64,000 nucleotides of DNA from JAXGQE01 sp040766585 (GTDB lineage Bacteria > Bacillota > SLNR01). Position 1 is the stretch's first letter. Each line of letters opens with the position of its first letter. The notes under the pieces were generated by a model, which saw only the letters and a program-made list of their open reading frames with translations, did no database searches and was not told where the DNA came from. Location: positions 1-64,000 of the forward strand of contig JAXGQE010000011.1 in the NCBI GenBank assembly GCA_040766585.1, read 5' to 3'. Positions 1 to 9,276 of the stretch are shown here, in pieces. A program made the position numbers and the translations under genes.

Positions 1-1875
1 GAAAGAATATATACTCCTTTGAAGCGGGTTGGAAACCAATGGCATGAAATTCCCTTAGAGCAGGCACTGGATGAAATCGCGGAGAAAATCCAGTCCATCC
101 AGTCTCAATTCGGGGATGCCGCTGTGGGAATCTGGAAAGGGGAGGCTCTGGGGTTTGCCCAGCAGGAGAATCTGGCCCGCCGCTTTACCCACGCCATCGG
201 AACCCCCAACTACTTTTCCAATGATACCGCCTGTTTCTGCTCCCGGTACATGGGGTTTGCGTCCACTTACGGCTGTGAATTGTTTCCGGAGTTTGAGTTT
301 TCCAAGACCATGATGGTGTGGGGAGCCAATCCTCCCTATTCCCACCCTTTTGTATTCGAGCGGATGATGAAAGCCAAGAAAAATGGGGCGAGGCTCATTG
401 TGGTGGATCCGGTGCACAGTGAGATCGCCCGTCAGGCCGATATCCACATCAAACCGTGGCCCGGGACAGACGGAGCTCTGGCCTGGGGGCTGATCCACCA
501 GCTATTCATGCGCAAAGTGGCGGATATGCAGTTTCTGGAAGGCTACTCCATGGGTTGGGAAAAGGTGCAGGATTACGCCCTCCGCTTTTCTCCAGAGGAA
601 ACCGGCCGCCTGACCGGCGTTTCACCGGATCTTTTGGATGCTGCAGTCGATGCCCTATCGGCGGATCCTCAGGCCACCGGCATCTATGTTGGCAATGGAC
701 TGGAGCATCACAGCCACGGCATGGAAAACATCCGGGCCATCGGGTTTTTGCCGGCGGTCCTGGGCGCTGTCGATACCCGGGGCGGAAACCGGATCTATGA
801 AAGCCCGAATCTGAAAAAACTGACCCTGTACGATGAACGCCCGCTGTCTCAATGGGCCCCCATCGGTGCTAAAGATTTTCCCCTTCTGTACCAGTATGTC
901 CGTCAGTGCCACAACATTCGCGGTCTGGAAGCCATGACGACGGGGAAACCGTATCCTCTCAGAGGTATCCTTATGACGGCTGCCAATCCGGTCTTGACCA
1001 ATCCGGACACAGAAAAAACCTGCCGCGCTTTGTCTAGTCTGGATCTGCTGGTGGTCCGCGATCTTTTCATGACCGCTACAGCGCGATTGGCCCACTACTT
1101 TTTACCCGCGGCGTCATTTTTTGAACGCACTGAGCTGGTGACACACGGTCTCAGCAATCAGCTGGGCATGACTCGCAGGATCCTATCTCATGAAAACTGC
1201 CAGGACGAATACCGCTTCTGGCATGATATCGCCCACCGGGTGGGTGCGGGGGAATACTTCTCGTGGGAAAGCGAAGAAGAACTGAATGAATGGCTGCTGT
1301 CGGATACCGAATGGACAGCGGAGCAGCTGATGTCCCGCCCGGAGGGGATCCAATGGAAACCGGTGGCCTATGAAAAATGGCGGTATCTTCCCTTTGCCAC
1401 AAGCACCGGGAAGATACAGTTCATCAGTTCGGACCATGAAGCACTGCACTATCCCGGTCTGCCCGAGTACCCGTTCAGTCCGCCGCAGATTCCGGCAGAA
1501 GGGTTTCTGTTAATCAGCGGGGCCCGGAGGCGGTTGTTCAACCACAGCCGGAATCATCAGATTCCTGAATTTCAAAAAATGGATCCTGAACCGTTTTTGA
1601 CTCTGCGCGAAGCGGATGCTCACAGACTCCAGCTATCCCAGGGGGAATGGATTCGTGTCATCGGCCCTGCCGGAGAGATGCGGATTCGGATCTCTGTATG
1701 CTCCAACGATGCCATGCGGGAACATGTCGTTACGATTCCTCATGCCTGGGAGTCGGCCAATGTCAATCAGATCATTCCCAATGATGTGCTGGATCCTTTG
1801 TCCGGATTTCCCGTTTTAAAAGCGGTGCCGGTTCAGATTGTCAAGGAAGAATCGATCCCCGGATGCAGTTATTGA
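1..1875 (+). CDS. Molybdopterin-dependent oxidoreductase, 5'-partial
   Basis: The reading frame is open from base 1, so the gene starts left of the window; about 624 C-terminal residues are present. The visible part matches the MopB superfamily: the PLKRVG motif that follows the missing N-terminal iron-sulfur segment, the nucleotide-binding stretch GNGLEHHSHG, a CFCSRYMG segment, and a C-terminal aspartate-decarboxylase-like barrel with the IPHAWES and NVNQI motifs. The family binds bis-MGD molybdenum or tungsten and catalyses oxygen-atom transfer or hydroxylation. No iron-sulfur or membrane-anchor subunit follows, so it may act alone or with a partner upstream. The substrate cannot be read from the sequence. 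Family is certain, function is not. Confidence 0.85.
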   Translation, partial: ERIYTPLKRVGNQWHEIPLEQALDEIAEKIQSIQSQFGDAAVGIWKGEALGFAQQENLARRFTHAIGTPNYFSNDTACFCSRYMGFASTYGCELFPEFEFSKTMMVWGANPPYSHPFVFERMMKAKKNGARLIVVDPVHSEIARQADIHIKPWPGTDGALAWGLIHQLFMRKVADMQFLEGYSMGWEKVQDYALRFSPEETGRLTGVSPDLLDAAVDALSADPQATGIYVGNGLEHHSHGMENIRAIGFLPAVLGAVDTRGGNRIYESPNLKKLTLYDERPLSQWAPIGAKDFPLLYQYVRQCHNIRGLEAMTTGKPYPLRGILMTAANPVLTNPDTEKTCRALSSLDLLVVRDLFMTATARLAHYFLPAASFFERTELVTHGLSNQLGMTRRILSHENCQDEYRFWHDIAHRVGAGEYFSWESEEELNEWLLSDTEWTAEQLMSRPEGIQWKPVAYEKWRYLPFATSTGKIQFISSDHEALHYPGLPEYPFSPPQIPAEGFLLISGARRRLFNHSRNHQIPEFQKMDPEPFLTLREADAHRLQLSQGEWIRVIGPAGEMRIRISVCSNDAMREHVVTIPHAWESANVNQIIPNDVLDPLSGFPVLKAVPVQIVKEESIPGCSY

Positions 1876-1930
1876 ATTCTTGCAGCACTGAGGGGTAGGC
1901 ATACACTAATTTGTCAGGAGGGAGCAGTAT

Positions 1931-2575
1931 TTGGATAAGAAAGATTCCCCTCGAAGAATCGAAAAAGAATGGGTGGATCCTGCTGTTCGCACTTTGTCGG
2001 AGGCCTTCAAAGATGATCCCCTGTTCACATGGCTGATGCCAGATGAAACCGTGCGCCGTTCATTGTTACCGAAGTTTTTCCATTACCGCATTATGCACGG
2101 ACGATTGTGCGGCGAAGTATACGTTACTTCACCCTCTGTTGAAGGCATAGCCATCTGGCTGCCCCATACTGAAATCGATTTGACGGATGAGATCATGACA
2201 AAAAGCGGTGCCCATGAATTTGTCCGAGCAGCGGATCCGATGATTTTGAAACGTCTAAAGACGTACGGAATCTACGCGGATGATCTGCATCGCCAATGGG
2301 CTCCGTTCCCACATCAGATTCTTTTCCTTCTGGCGGTTCGTCCGAATCTTCAGGGCCAGGGGTATGCCGGACAGCTGATCAATGCAATGCTTCAACGATT
2401 GGATCGGGAAAAGCGACCCTGTTTTCTGGAGACCCAATCTTTTGTGAACACAATCATTTATCAAAAGTACGGTTTTGCAATCAAAAGCCAGGGCAGAATC
2501 CCCGGAACAGATATCCCCCACTGGGCGATGCTGCGGGAGCCGAAGTATCATGCTGCCGCAAGGGGGTCCTGTTGA
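1931..2575 (+). CDS. GNAT family N-acetyltransferase
   Basis: The protein has 214 residues and starts at TTG, set by an AGGAGGG ribosome binding site about 8 bases upstream. The acetyl-CoA binding motif of the GNAT fold is visible as VRPNLQGQGYAGQLI at about residues 137-151, followed by an FLETQ strand and the YQKYGF helix and turn typical of the C-terminal half. Members move an acetyl group from acetyl-CoA to an amine of a small molecule or protein. The acceptor cannot be inferred. It sits 55 bases after the molybdopterin enzyme and 185 bases before the flavin oxidoreductase and may be transcribed with the former. Confidence 0.85.
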   Translation: MDKKDSPRRIEKEWVDPAVRTLSEAFKDDPLFTWLMPDETVRRSLLPKFFHYRIMHGRLCGEVYVTSPSVEGIAIWLPHTEIDLTDEIMTKSGAHEFVRAADPMILKRLKTYGIYADDLHRQWAPFPHQILFLLAVRPNLQGQGYAGQLINAMLQRLDREKRPCFLETQSFVNTIIYQKYGFAIKSQGRIPGTDIPHWAMLREPKYHAAARGSC

Positions 2576-2760
2576 AATTCTCTTACGCCTGGATTCCATA
2601 CCGATGGTTTCGGGAGACGAGTGTCGGTGGATCTTAGAGGGTATGAGAATCCTCCAGACGCTTTTTTACACGATCTAAATCAGCAGTACCGTTCTGATGG
2701 CTGTAGATCAGAGATAACGATGCATCATATTTTGCAGGGATCAGAAGAGGAGGAGAAGAG

Positions 2761-3759
2761 ATGTCGTTGTTGTTTGAACCATTAAAATGGAAGGGTATGG
2801 AACTCAAGAACAGAATCGTCATGCCGCCCATGGCCAATGGGAAAGCCACACCGGAAGGTCATGTCACCCAAGAGATGGTCAACTATTACCGGGAAAGGGC
2901 TCAACATGGTATTGCTCTGGTCATCGTAGAACACTCCTATGTGAACAGCCGGGGAAAAGCCCATGAGGGGCAGATGGGAATCCACAATGACAAAACCATG
3001 GATGGGCTGACAACTTTGGTAAAAACCATTAAAGAGTGCGGGAGTGCGGCTGTCATTCAGATCACCCATGCCGGAAGCCAAATCGAGTATACCCCATCAT
3101 CATTTCATCCGCCACTCAGCGCTTCTTCTGTGGTGAATCCGGCTCTGGATGCAGGTCCAATGCCCGATTGCATGAGCCTTCAGGAGATCGAGGCAGTAAC
3201 CGATGATTTCTACGCTGCTGCTGTCCGAGCCAAAGAGGCGGGTTTCGACGGAGTCGAAATCCATGGGGCTCATGGATACCTGCTGAACCAGTTTTACTCT
3301 CCCCTGACCAATCTCAGGCAGGATCAGTATGGCGGCACTCGAGACAAAAGGCTGGCACTGGCTCTGGAATTAGTCAGCCGGGTTCGGCAAGCCGTGGGCA
3401 GCGATTTTCCCATTCTGTATCGGTTGGGTGTGGAAGATGGGATGCCGGGAGGGCTTTCGCTGGAAGATGGAGTTTATGCTGCCATGAGATTGGAAAAAGC
3501 AGGTGTAGACCTATTGGATATCTCAGGAGGAATGCTGGGTTCCAGAGCGGGACGATCGGGCCCTGCATATTTTGAATTTGCCTCTGCAGCTGTGAAAGAA
3601 ATGGTCACGGCTCCGGTACTGGTTACCGGAGGCATCACCGATCCTCATGAAGCCGAAAAGGTCCTGGAGAACAAAAGTGCTGATTTAATCGGTGTGGGAC
3701 GGGCATTGCTCCAAGATCCCCTTTGGGCTATGAAAGCCCAGAAGAAATTGGTGGGTTGA
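2761..3759 (+). CDS. NADH:flavin oxidoreductase, Old Yellow Enzyme family
   Basis: The protein has 332 residues and an ATG start preceded by GAGGAGGAG. It is a single FMN-binding TIM barrel: the opening MPPMANGK strand, the DGVEIHGAHGYLLNQF motif near residues 163-178, an RL-D-GG-ED segment, and the late GGI and GVGRALLQDP phosphate-binding region. The length fits the short YqjM-like class. It lacks the iron-sulfur and FAD/NAD domains of 2,4-dienoyl-CoA reductase. Such enzymes reduce activated C=C bonds of enones or related compounds with NAD(P)H. The physiological substrate is unknown. The neighbouring flavoprotein downstream suggests a redox-metabolism cluster. Confidence 0.88.
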   Translation: MSLLFEPLKWKGMELKNRIVMPPMANGKATPEGHVTQEMVNYYRERAQHGIALVIVEHSYVNSRGKAHEGQMGIHNDKTMDGLTTLVKTIKECGSAAVIQITHAGSQIEYTPSSFHPPLSASSVVNPALDAGPMPDCMSLQEIEAVTDDFYAAAVRAKEAGFDGVEIHGAHGYLLNQFYSPLTNLRQDQYGGTRDKRLALALELVSRVRQAVGSDFPILYRLGVEDGMPGGLSLEDGVYAAMRLEKAGVDLLDISGGMLGSRAGRSGPAYFEFASAAVKEMVTAPVLVTGGITDPHEAEKVLENKSADLIGVGRALLQDPLWAMKAQKKLVG

Positions 3760-3949
3760 ACCAGTGTGGAAATCATGCCCCCATTTACAGGCTTTGCATG
3801 GTTCCCCCCTGTCTTTGATGTTCGAATATAGCCGGTCTGGCAAGGGCTAGAGAGTAGAGGAAAAGGATCCAGGTCTCTTCCCCTGCAATCATGGGTCTTG
3901 ATCACGGTCATGCAAATGATTCGCCAAAATTGCGAGAGGAGGGATCCAT

Positions 3950-5311
3950 TTGAAAAAGTACGATCTCATTGTGTTGGGCGGCGGTACCGCCGGCCTGGGT
4001 GTCGTTTTCCCGGCAGCCGGAGAAGGTTGGAAAACAGCCCTGGTGGAGCCGGCCTATTTGGGAGGCACCTGTGTCAATGTGGGGTGCATTCCTTCCAAAA
4101 CCCTCATTAGCTCCGCCAATGCAGCCCGCCATGTGAAGATGGCGTCTGTCCTGGGGGTGGAAGCTGAACGAATCCGAGCAGATTGGACCCGCATGGTGGA
4201 AAGAAAAGATCAGATTATCACAAAAATGAGAAATGGCACTCTAAAGAGCGTTGAAAAGAATGATAATATTGATTTTTATCCCCATGAAGCCTCATTCATC
4301 GATTCCCACACCATTTCCGTCCAGGGTGAGCACTTGACTGCAAAGAAGATCGTCATTGCCACCGGTGCCCGGTCGGCTGTACCCCCGGTGCCGGGGCTCG
4401 ATGATATCGACTATCTGACATCCACAACATTGATGGACCTGGACAAGCTTCCGGATCAGATGCTGATTCTGGGTGGGGGGATTGTTGCCTTGGAATTTGC
4501 CCAGATGCTGGTGCGACTGGGCGTGGAAGTGACAGTCATTGAGCGAGCTGAAAGGTTGGCTGCCAATCTGGATCCGGAGATTTCCGAGTATGTGGGCGAA
4601 TTCTTTCAAAAGGAAGGGATTCGGGTACTAACCGGATCCGATGTAAAGAAAATCTGGCAGGAAAACCATTCGATCTTTGTGGATCTCGTTAGAGAAAATA
4701 AGAAGCAATCTGTGTCCGGCGACCGGCTGCTGGTGGCCGCCGGAAGGACTCCCAATACAGACAGGCTGAACCTGGACTCTGCCGGAATCCGCACCGACAA
4801 GCGGGGATACATTGAAGTGGATGAATACTTCCGGACCGGCGTCAGTGGGGTCTGGGCCATCGGAGATGTTACCGGAGGCATGATGTTTACTCACAAAGCA
4901 TGGCATGATTCCGTGCTTCTGGCAAACCAGCTGCTGAAAGGGGAAAAGCGTACTGCCCGGGGTAGACTGGTTCCATATGCTGTCTTTACTGATCCAGAGA
5001 TCGCCGGGGTCGGGATGGGGCATCACGACATGACCCGGGAAGATCGGGAGGTCAAAGTGATTCAATCATCGTATTCAAGCAGCGCCAGGGCCAAAGCCAT
5101 GGCCCGGACGGATGGATTCATCACCTTGTACACCGAACCGGACAGCGGAAAAATCCTGGGGGTACAGATGGTGGGTCCGGAAGCCGGAGAAACCGTCCAT
5201 GAAGTATTGGCCATGATGAGAATGGGCGGAACCGTGCATGACCTGCAGGATATGATGCACATTCATCCCACCTTGGCCGAAATGGTGAATATCGTGGCTC
5301 TGTCGGACTAA
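3950..5311 (+). CDS. Pyridine nucleotide-disulfide oxidoreductase (dihydrolipoamide dehydrogenase / mercuric reductase-like)
   Basis: The protein has 453 residues, with a TTG start after GAGGAGGGA. The N-terminal FAD-binding motif GGGTAG is followed by the redox-active disulfide in GGTCVNVGCIPSK (Cys41 and Cys46). An NAD-binding GGGIVALEFA motif lies near residue 174, a GDVTGG FAD motif near 304, and the C-terminal HIHPTLAEM that supplies the catalytic His-Glu pair. It lacks the N-terminal HMA domain and the C-terminal cysteine pair of true mercuric reductases, and no E2 or lipoyl gene is near. It therefore reduces an unidentified disulfide or metal-related substrate with NAD(P)H. A strong terminator follows. 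Confidence 0.85.
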   Translation: MKKYDLIVLGGGTAGLGVVFPAAGEGWKTALVEPAYLGGTCVNVGCIPSKTLISSANAARHVKMASVLGVEAERIRADWTRMVERKDQIITKMRNGTLKSVEKNDNIDFYPHEASFIDSHTISVQGEHLTAKKIVIATGARSAVPPVPGLDDIDYLTSTTLMDLDKLPDQMLILGGGIVALEFAQMLVRLGVEVTVIERAERLAANLDPEISEYVGEFFQKEGIRVLTGSDVKKIWQENHSIFVDLVRENKKQSVSGDRLLVAAGRTPNTDRLNLDSAGIRTDKRGYIEVDEYFRTGVSGVWAIGDVTGGMMFTHKAWHDSVLLANQLLKGEKRTARGRLVPYAVFTDPEIAGVGMGHHDMTREDREVKVIQSSYSSSARAKAMARTDGFITLYTEPDSGKILGVQMVGPEAGETVHEVLAMMRMGGTVHDLQDMMHIHPTLAEMVNIVALSD

Positions 5312-5336
5312 CCGATCAGGAGAAAGACTTCTGACA

Positions 5337-5392
5337 TGCCAATGGAGAGGCAGCCCATCGCTGGGCAAAGGGCCTCTCCATTGGCATTTTTT
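5337..5392. terminator. Strong intrinsic terminator between convergent genes
   Basis: A 15-bp perfect stem (5337-5351 with 5372-5386) carries a nested GCCC/GGGC helix in the loop and is followed by six T. It lies between the flavoprotein gene on the plus strand and the importer operon on the minus strand. It could serve both, although the minus-strand read-out carries no T run. Confidence 0.92.
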
Positions 5393-5434
5393 AGCGTCGA
5401 TTTCCGCATGAGATGCTGACTTTGTCAAACCCGG

Positions 5435-6169
5435 TCACTGTCTGCTGGACATCCCGTCAGCCAATCGTCCCAGCAGCTGATCAGCGGACATGGCCATGAG
5501 CCCAACCGGAATGGAGCCTTTCAGAATGAGCACCGGGCTGTAGTTTCGTATGCCGCTGACAATGGGAACACCCAGGCCGCCGGCTCCCACCAGAGCGCCG
5601 ATGGTTGCCGCGCTGATATTGATAACCACCGAGGTCCGGACGCCGGCCAAGATAACGGGCATGGCCAGCGGGATCTGAATGCCCCGCAGGATTTGCCAGG
5701 CATCCATACCGGTTCCTTTGGCTGCATCCATGATTTCCCGGGGGATGTTCTCGATGCCGGTAATGGTGTTCCTTAGAATGGGAAGGATACCGTATATGTA
5801 CAGGGCAACCAGGGTGGGGGCAAATCCATATCCAAGGGCCGGTACAGTCAGGGCAATGATCGCAATGGAGGGAAATGTTTCTCCGAATGCAGCGAAATCC
5901 AGCATGAGCTCTCGAAAAGCCTTTCCCGATGGAGTGATGGCATAGATGCCCAGCAGGGCTCCGGTAATAAACGAGAGGATGCTGGAAAGAAGCACCATGA
6001 GCAGGTGTTGGCCGGTAAGCTGAATCATGGTGGCGCGCACAACAACTTCGCCTCTTCCGGGGAAGATGTTGTACAGCTGAGTTTCAATCCAGGGGTAAGC
6101 CAGCACAAAAAACAGCAGACAGACAGTGAATATCCAAAACGGGAGCCACTGCAGTCTCTTATTGTTCAT
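5435..6169 (-). CDS. Osmoprotectant ABC transporter permease (YehW-like)
   Basis: About 244 residues with five to six hydrophobic segments and the OpuBB/ProW-type permease signature around MDAAKGTGMDAWQILRGIQIP (EAA-like loop that contacts the ATPase), followed by ISAATIGALVGAGGLG. Start codons at 6184 (TTG), 6175 and 6169 (ATG) are in frame. The ATG at 6169 is chosen because GGTGAT lies upstream and it gives a normal N terminus. The start overlaps the end of the ATPase gene, indicating translational coupling. It is the last gene of a four-gene unit whose order (binding protein, long permease, ATPase, short permease) matches E. coli yehZYXW, a glycine betaine-type importer. Confidence 0.9.
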   Translation of the reverse strand: MNNKRLQWLPFWIFTVCLLFFVLAYPWIETQLYNIFPGRGEVVVRATMIQLTGQHLLMVLLSSILSFITGALLGIYAITPSGKAFRELMLDFAAFGETFPSIAIIALTVPALGYGFAPTLVALYIYGILPILRNTITGIENIPREIMDAAKGTGMDAWQILRGIQIPLAMPVILAGVRTSVVINISAATIGALVGAGGLGVPIVSGIRNYSPVLILKGSIPVGLMAMSADQLLGRLADGMSSRQ

Positions 6170-7118
6170 GGGCATCACCGGCAAAGGGCTGCAGAAGATG
6201 ATTCAGAGAAAGAAAGCCTCTAGATTCACCGTGCAAGTCTTGAATGTGGAGATATTCGGATCCTGAAGAAATGAACATTGAAAATGCTTCTTTCAGACTG
6301 GCTGTAGACAGGATCACCGGGACTTGTTCTTCATGGTTCCCGGGATAAGTCTGGCAGCAGTAGTCCATCGCTTTGAGGCGCGAGAGCATGCTGAGGCTGT
6401 AGTCGGTACCCAAAAAATCATGGACAAAATCATCAGCCGGTGCACGCAAAAATGATTCGGGACGGCCGCTCTGCAGGAGAATCCCCTGCCGCATGACGCC
6501 GATTTTATCGGCCAGAATCACCGCTTCGTCCACATCATGGGTCACAAAGAGGACCGTCTTGTGCAGTGTCCTCTGCAGTTCTCGGAACTCGACCTGCAGT
6601 CGTTTGCGGGTTAGGGGATCCACAGCACCGAAAGGTTCATCCATCAGCAAGATGGGAGGATCCGCCGCCAATGCTCTGGCTACACCGACCCGCTGGGCTT
6701 CACCGCCGGACAGCTCTTTGGGATAGCGATCCCGATATCTTTGGGGATCCAGACCGATCAGAAGCAGCAGCTCATCGATTCTTTCAGCGGTCTTGCTCTT
6801 GTCCCACCGGAGCAGGCGAGGTACAGTGCCGATATTTTCACTGACCGTCATGTGGGGAAACAGGCCGATACTTTGAATTACATACCCGATGCCCCTGCGC
6901 AGCGCTTCGGGGGACTGGGAGCGGATATCGGTGCCATTAACCATAATGGTTCCTGAATCGGGTTCAACCATTCGGTTAACCATCCGCAAAGTGGTGGATT
7001 TCCCGCAACCGGAGGGACCAACCAGCACAAAAATCTCACCCTTCTCTACAGAGAGAGACAGGTTGTCAACGGCCGGCTTGCCGGCATATATTTTGGTGGC
7101 TCCTTTAAGTATGATCAT
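6159..7118 (-). CDS. Osmoprotectant ABC transporter ATP-binding protein (YehX/OpuCA-like)
   Basis: The protein has 319 residues. Walker A is GPSGCGKST (residues 34-42), the ABC signature is LSGGEAQR, Walker B is ILLMDEPFGAVDP, and the switch histidine lies in FVTHDVDEA. After about residue 235 a tail of some 80 residues could be a single degenerate CBS-like regulatory module. In OpuA-type ATPases, CBS modules sense ionic strength. The gene overlaps its upstream permease by 14 bases and its downstream permease by about 10. It energises quaternary amine uptake at the inner face of the membrane. Confidence 0.92.
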   Translation of the reverse strand: MIILKGATKIYAGKPAVDNLSLSVEKGEIFVLVGPSGCGKSTTLRMVNRMVEPDSGTIMVNGTDIRSQSPEALRRGIGYVIQSIGLFPHMTVSENIGTVPRLLRWDKSKTAERIDELLLLIGLDPQRYRDRYPKELSGGEAQRVGVARALAADPPILLMDEPFGAVDPLTRKRLQVEFRELQRTLHKTVLFVTHDVDEAVILADKIGVMRQGILLQSGRPESFLRAPADDFVHDFLGTDYSLSMLSRLKAMDYCCQTYPGNHEEQVPVILSTASLKEAFSMFISSGSEYLHIQDLHGESRGFLSLNHLLQPFAGDAHEQ

Positions 7119-8301
7119 TGGAATAAATCACCCCTTTGGGCGTTGCCATTCGAATGAAAAGCATCATTAGCTGATCGGAAATCCACGCCAGAAGCACCAC
7201 CGGGAGAGCCCCCAACAGGATTAAATCGGGTGCAGCTTGAGCCAAACCCAGAAAAATGATGCTTCCCAGGCCTCCTGCTCCCACCAGTCCAGCTAAAATG
7301 GTGTTGCCGATGGTTTGGGTCAGGGCTGTACGGATTCCTGATAAAATAACGGGAAAAGCCAGGGGCAGTTCCACCCGCCAGAAGATCTGCCGGGGACTCA
7401 TGCCGACTGCCTTGGCCGTATCCCGGTCTTCTGCGCTGATTACCTGAAAGCCCGCCAGGGTATTTCGGGTAATGGGCAGCAGAGAATACAAGAAAAGGAC
7501 AATGACGGCAGGGGCCCAGCCCACTCCGCGAATGCCCAGCTGCAGAAGAAACGGAAAACGCTGGGAAAGCATGGTGAGAGGGATCATTAACAGTGCCAGC
7601 AGAGAGAGCGTCGGCACGGTTTGAGAGAGGTTGACGAACAAAAACACGCCTTGTTCTGAAAGCCAGCGTCGGAATACACCCAAACCGAGAAAAATCCCCA
7701 CCAGAATGCCTCCAGCGACAGCGCTGAGGGATAAAAACAAATGCTGCTGCAGCTCTTTCAAAAATGTTCCCCGACGGTTCAGGTATTCTACATAAATCGA
7801 CAGCTGTTGAAAATGCCCCTGAATAACCATAAAAATCAATACAGCCGGAACCATTGCTGAAACCAACAAACCCGAGACAGAACCCTTTTGCAAATGAATT
7901 CGGCATCCGAACAGGATGATGTACCAGGACAGGAGCATCAGCCAAAAACCGGTCGTCAGAGAAATCCGGGCGTACGGAAAATCCCCTTCCAGGTAGCTGC
8001 TGTCTACCCGGCTGATTGTGAATAAGTAGAGAATGACGAGAAAACCCACAGCCGCTGCAGTTCCCAGATTCAGCGCCTGATTTTTGTCCTTATACAGGAT
8101 TAACAAGAGAAGTGCGATCCAGAACAACACAAACAACCCGATGAAGGGACCAGCCAGTGAAAAGATATCAAAGTAGGTCCCGGCAACAATCCGGTTGGGG
8201 CGAATCATTACATGTGGAGTTAAAAAGAATGATACACAGCCGATGAACCATCCAAAGACAGAGACCCGGTCAAGGGTCCCTGTCTTCAATTTGCCCGCCA
8301 T
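7105..8301 (-). CDS. Osmoprotectant ABC transporter permease with N-terminal membrane extension (YehY-like)
   Basis: About 398 residues. The first 180 or so form four to five extra hydrophobic segments not present in the OpuB-type permease. The C-terminal 210 residues carry the permease core with DTAKAVGMSPRQIFWRVELP as coupling loop and GNTILAGLVGAGGLGS. The ATG at 8301 is preferred over the TTG at 8307 because TAGGGGGCG stands 8-9 bases from the ATG and only 2-3 from the TTG. The long permease is the feature that distinguishes the YehZYXW-type system from OpuB/OpuC and supports the assignment made from gene order. Confidence 0.88.
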   Translation of the reverse strand: MAGKLKTGTLDRVSVFGWFIGCVSFFLTPHVMIRPNRIVAGTYFDIFSLAGPFIGLFVLFWIALLLLILYKDKNQALNLGTAAAVGFLVILYLFTISRVDSSYLEGDFPYARISLTTGFWLMLLSWYIILFGCRIHLQKGSVSGLLVSAMVPAVLIFMVIQGHFQQLSIYVEYLNRRGTFLKELQQHLFLSLSAVAGGILVGIFLGLGVFRRWLSEQGVFLFVNLSQTVPTLSLLALLMIPLTMLSQRFPFLLQLGIRGVGWAPAVIVLFLYSLLPITRNTLAGFQVISAEDRDTAKAVGMSPRQIFWRVELPLAFPVILSGIRTALTQTIGNTILAGLVGAGGLGSIIFLGLAQAAPDLILLGALPVVLLAWISDQLMMLFIRMATPKGVIYSNDHT

Positions 8302-8313
8302 GGGCAACGCCCC

Positions 8314-9246
8314 CTATTGATCCAGGAATCCATTTTCAACCAGGTAATTCCGCGCGGTATCCGTGGCGCTGGCTCCTTCAAAAGCCACTTTTGCGTTCAG
8401 TCCCTGTAGAATTTCCATGGAGAATGATTCAAACAGCGGTTTGAGAATGGTTTCAATTTCAGGATACTGAATATGGAGTTCTTCTCTCAGTACAGGGCAC
8501 GGCAGATAGACAGGGGGTACGTTCTTGGGATCGGCCAATACCACCAGGTCCATTTGATCCAGTGCGCCATCTGTCCCGTAGGCCAGTGAAAAATTGACGC
8601 CGTTGGTTCCTTCGTAAAGGGCGTTTAGCATTTCAGCTGTATTCCCTGATGAGAGGATGATAAGCTGCTGGTTGGTCAGAGTGAACCCATAGGCATCCTC
8701 ATATCCCAACAGTCCGCGGGGATTTTCAGCAAAACCGGCCGCCAGGATCAGTTTCACATCGCCGCCTCCATTGACGTATTCCGCGAAATCAGCCATGTCT
8801 TCCAATCCGTTGGCTTCTGCAAAAGCTCGGGTTGTAGCAATAACCTCAGTATTGTTAGCGTTGGCCGGAGTCAGCCAGATAAGTTGGTTTTGCTCCTGGT
8901 CCATCATCTTGGTGGCTTCATAGCCCAGCACCGGATCCGACCATAGGGCATCGTCATCGCTTTCAAAGTAGAATTGTCCCGATCCGGTGTAATCCACGAT
9001 CAGGTCCAGTTCGTCGGCCAAAATGGCGTTTCTCAGCACATCAGGCGTGCCGAATTCCGTGCGGTCATTGACCTCAAATCCGTTATCTTCCAGCATCATA
9101 ACAATCATCTTTCCCAAAATAGCTCCCTCAGCATCAATAAATGAAGCGACAGTTATGGGTCCTTTGTCTTCGGTGGCGGGTGCATTCTGACAGCCAAACG
9201 CAAATAACATGGAAACCATCAGTACAATGATCCAGATACGTTTCAT
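8314..9246 (-). CDS. Osmoprotectant-binding lipoprotein (YehZ/OsmF/OpuC-type)
   Basis: About 310 residues. The N terminus MKRIWIIVLMVSMLFAFGC is a lipoprotein signal with Cys19 as the probable lipidated residue; the lipobox is slightly unusual with Phe at -2. The mature part has the type F substrate-binding motifs: TVASFIDAEGAILGKM, the aromatic-rich DYTGSG segment, and the C-terminal LVENGFLDQ. Family members bind choline, glycine betaine or related trimethylammonium compounds. The start at 9246 is chosen over the longer frame because AGGAGGG lies just upstream. It is the first gene of the minus-strand operon and is preceded by a recognisable promoter. Confidence 0.9.
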   Translation of the reverse strand: MKRIWIIVLMVSMLFAFGCQNAPATEDKGPITVASFIDAEGAILGKMIVMMLEDNGFEVNDRTEFGTPDVLRNAILADELDLIVDYTGSGQFYFESDDDALWSDPVLGYEATKMMDQEQNQLIWLTPANANNTEVIATTRAFAEANGLEDMADFAEYVNGGGDVKLILAAGFAENPRGLLGYEDAYGFTLTNQQLIILSSGNTAEMLNALYEGTNGVNFSLAYGTDGALDQMDLVVLADPKNVPPVYLPCPVLREELHIQYPEIETILKPLFESFSMEILQGLNAKVAFEGASATDTARNYLVENGFLDQ

Positions 9247-9276
9247 GATCATCCCTCCTGAAATATACAGCGTCAA

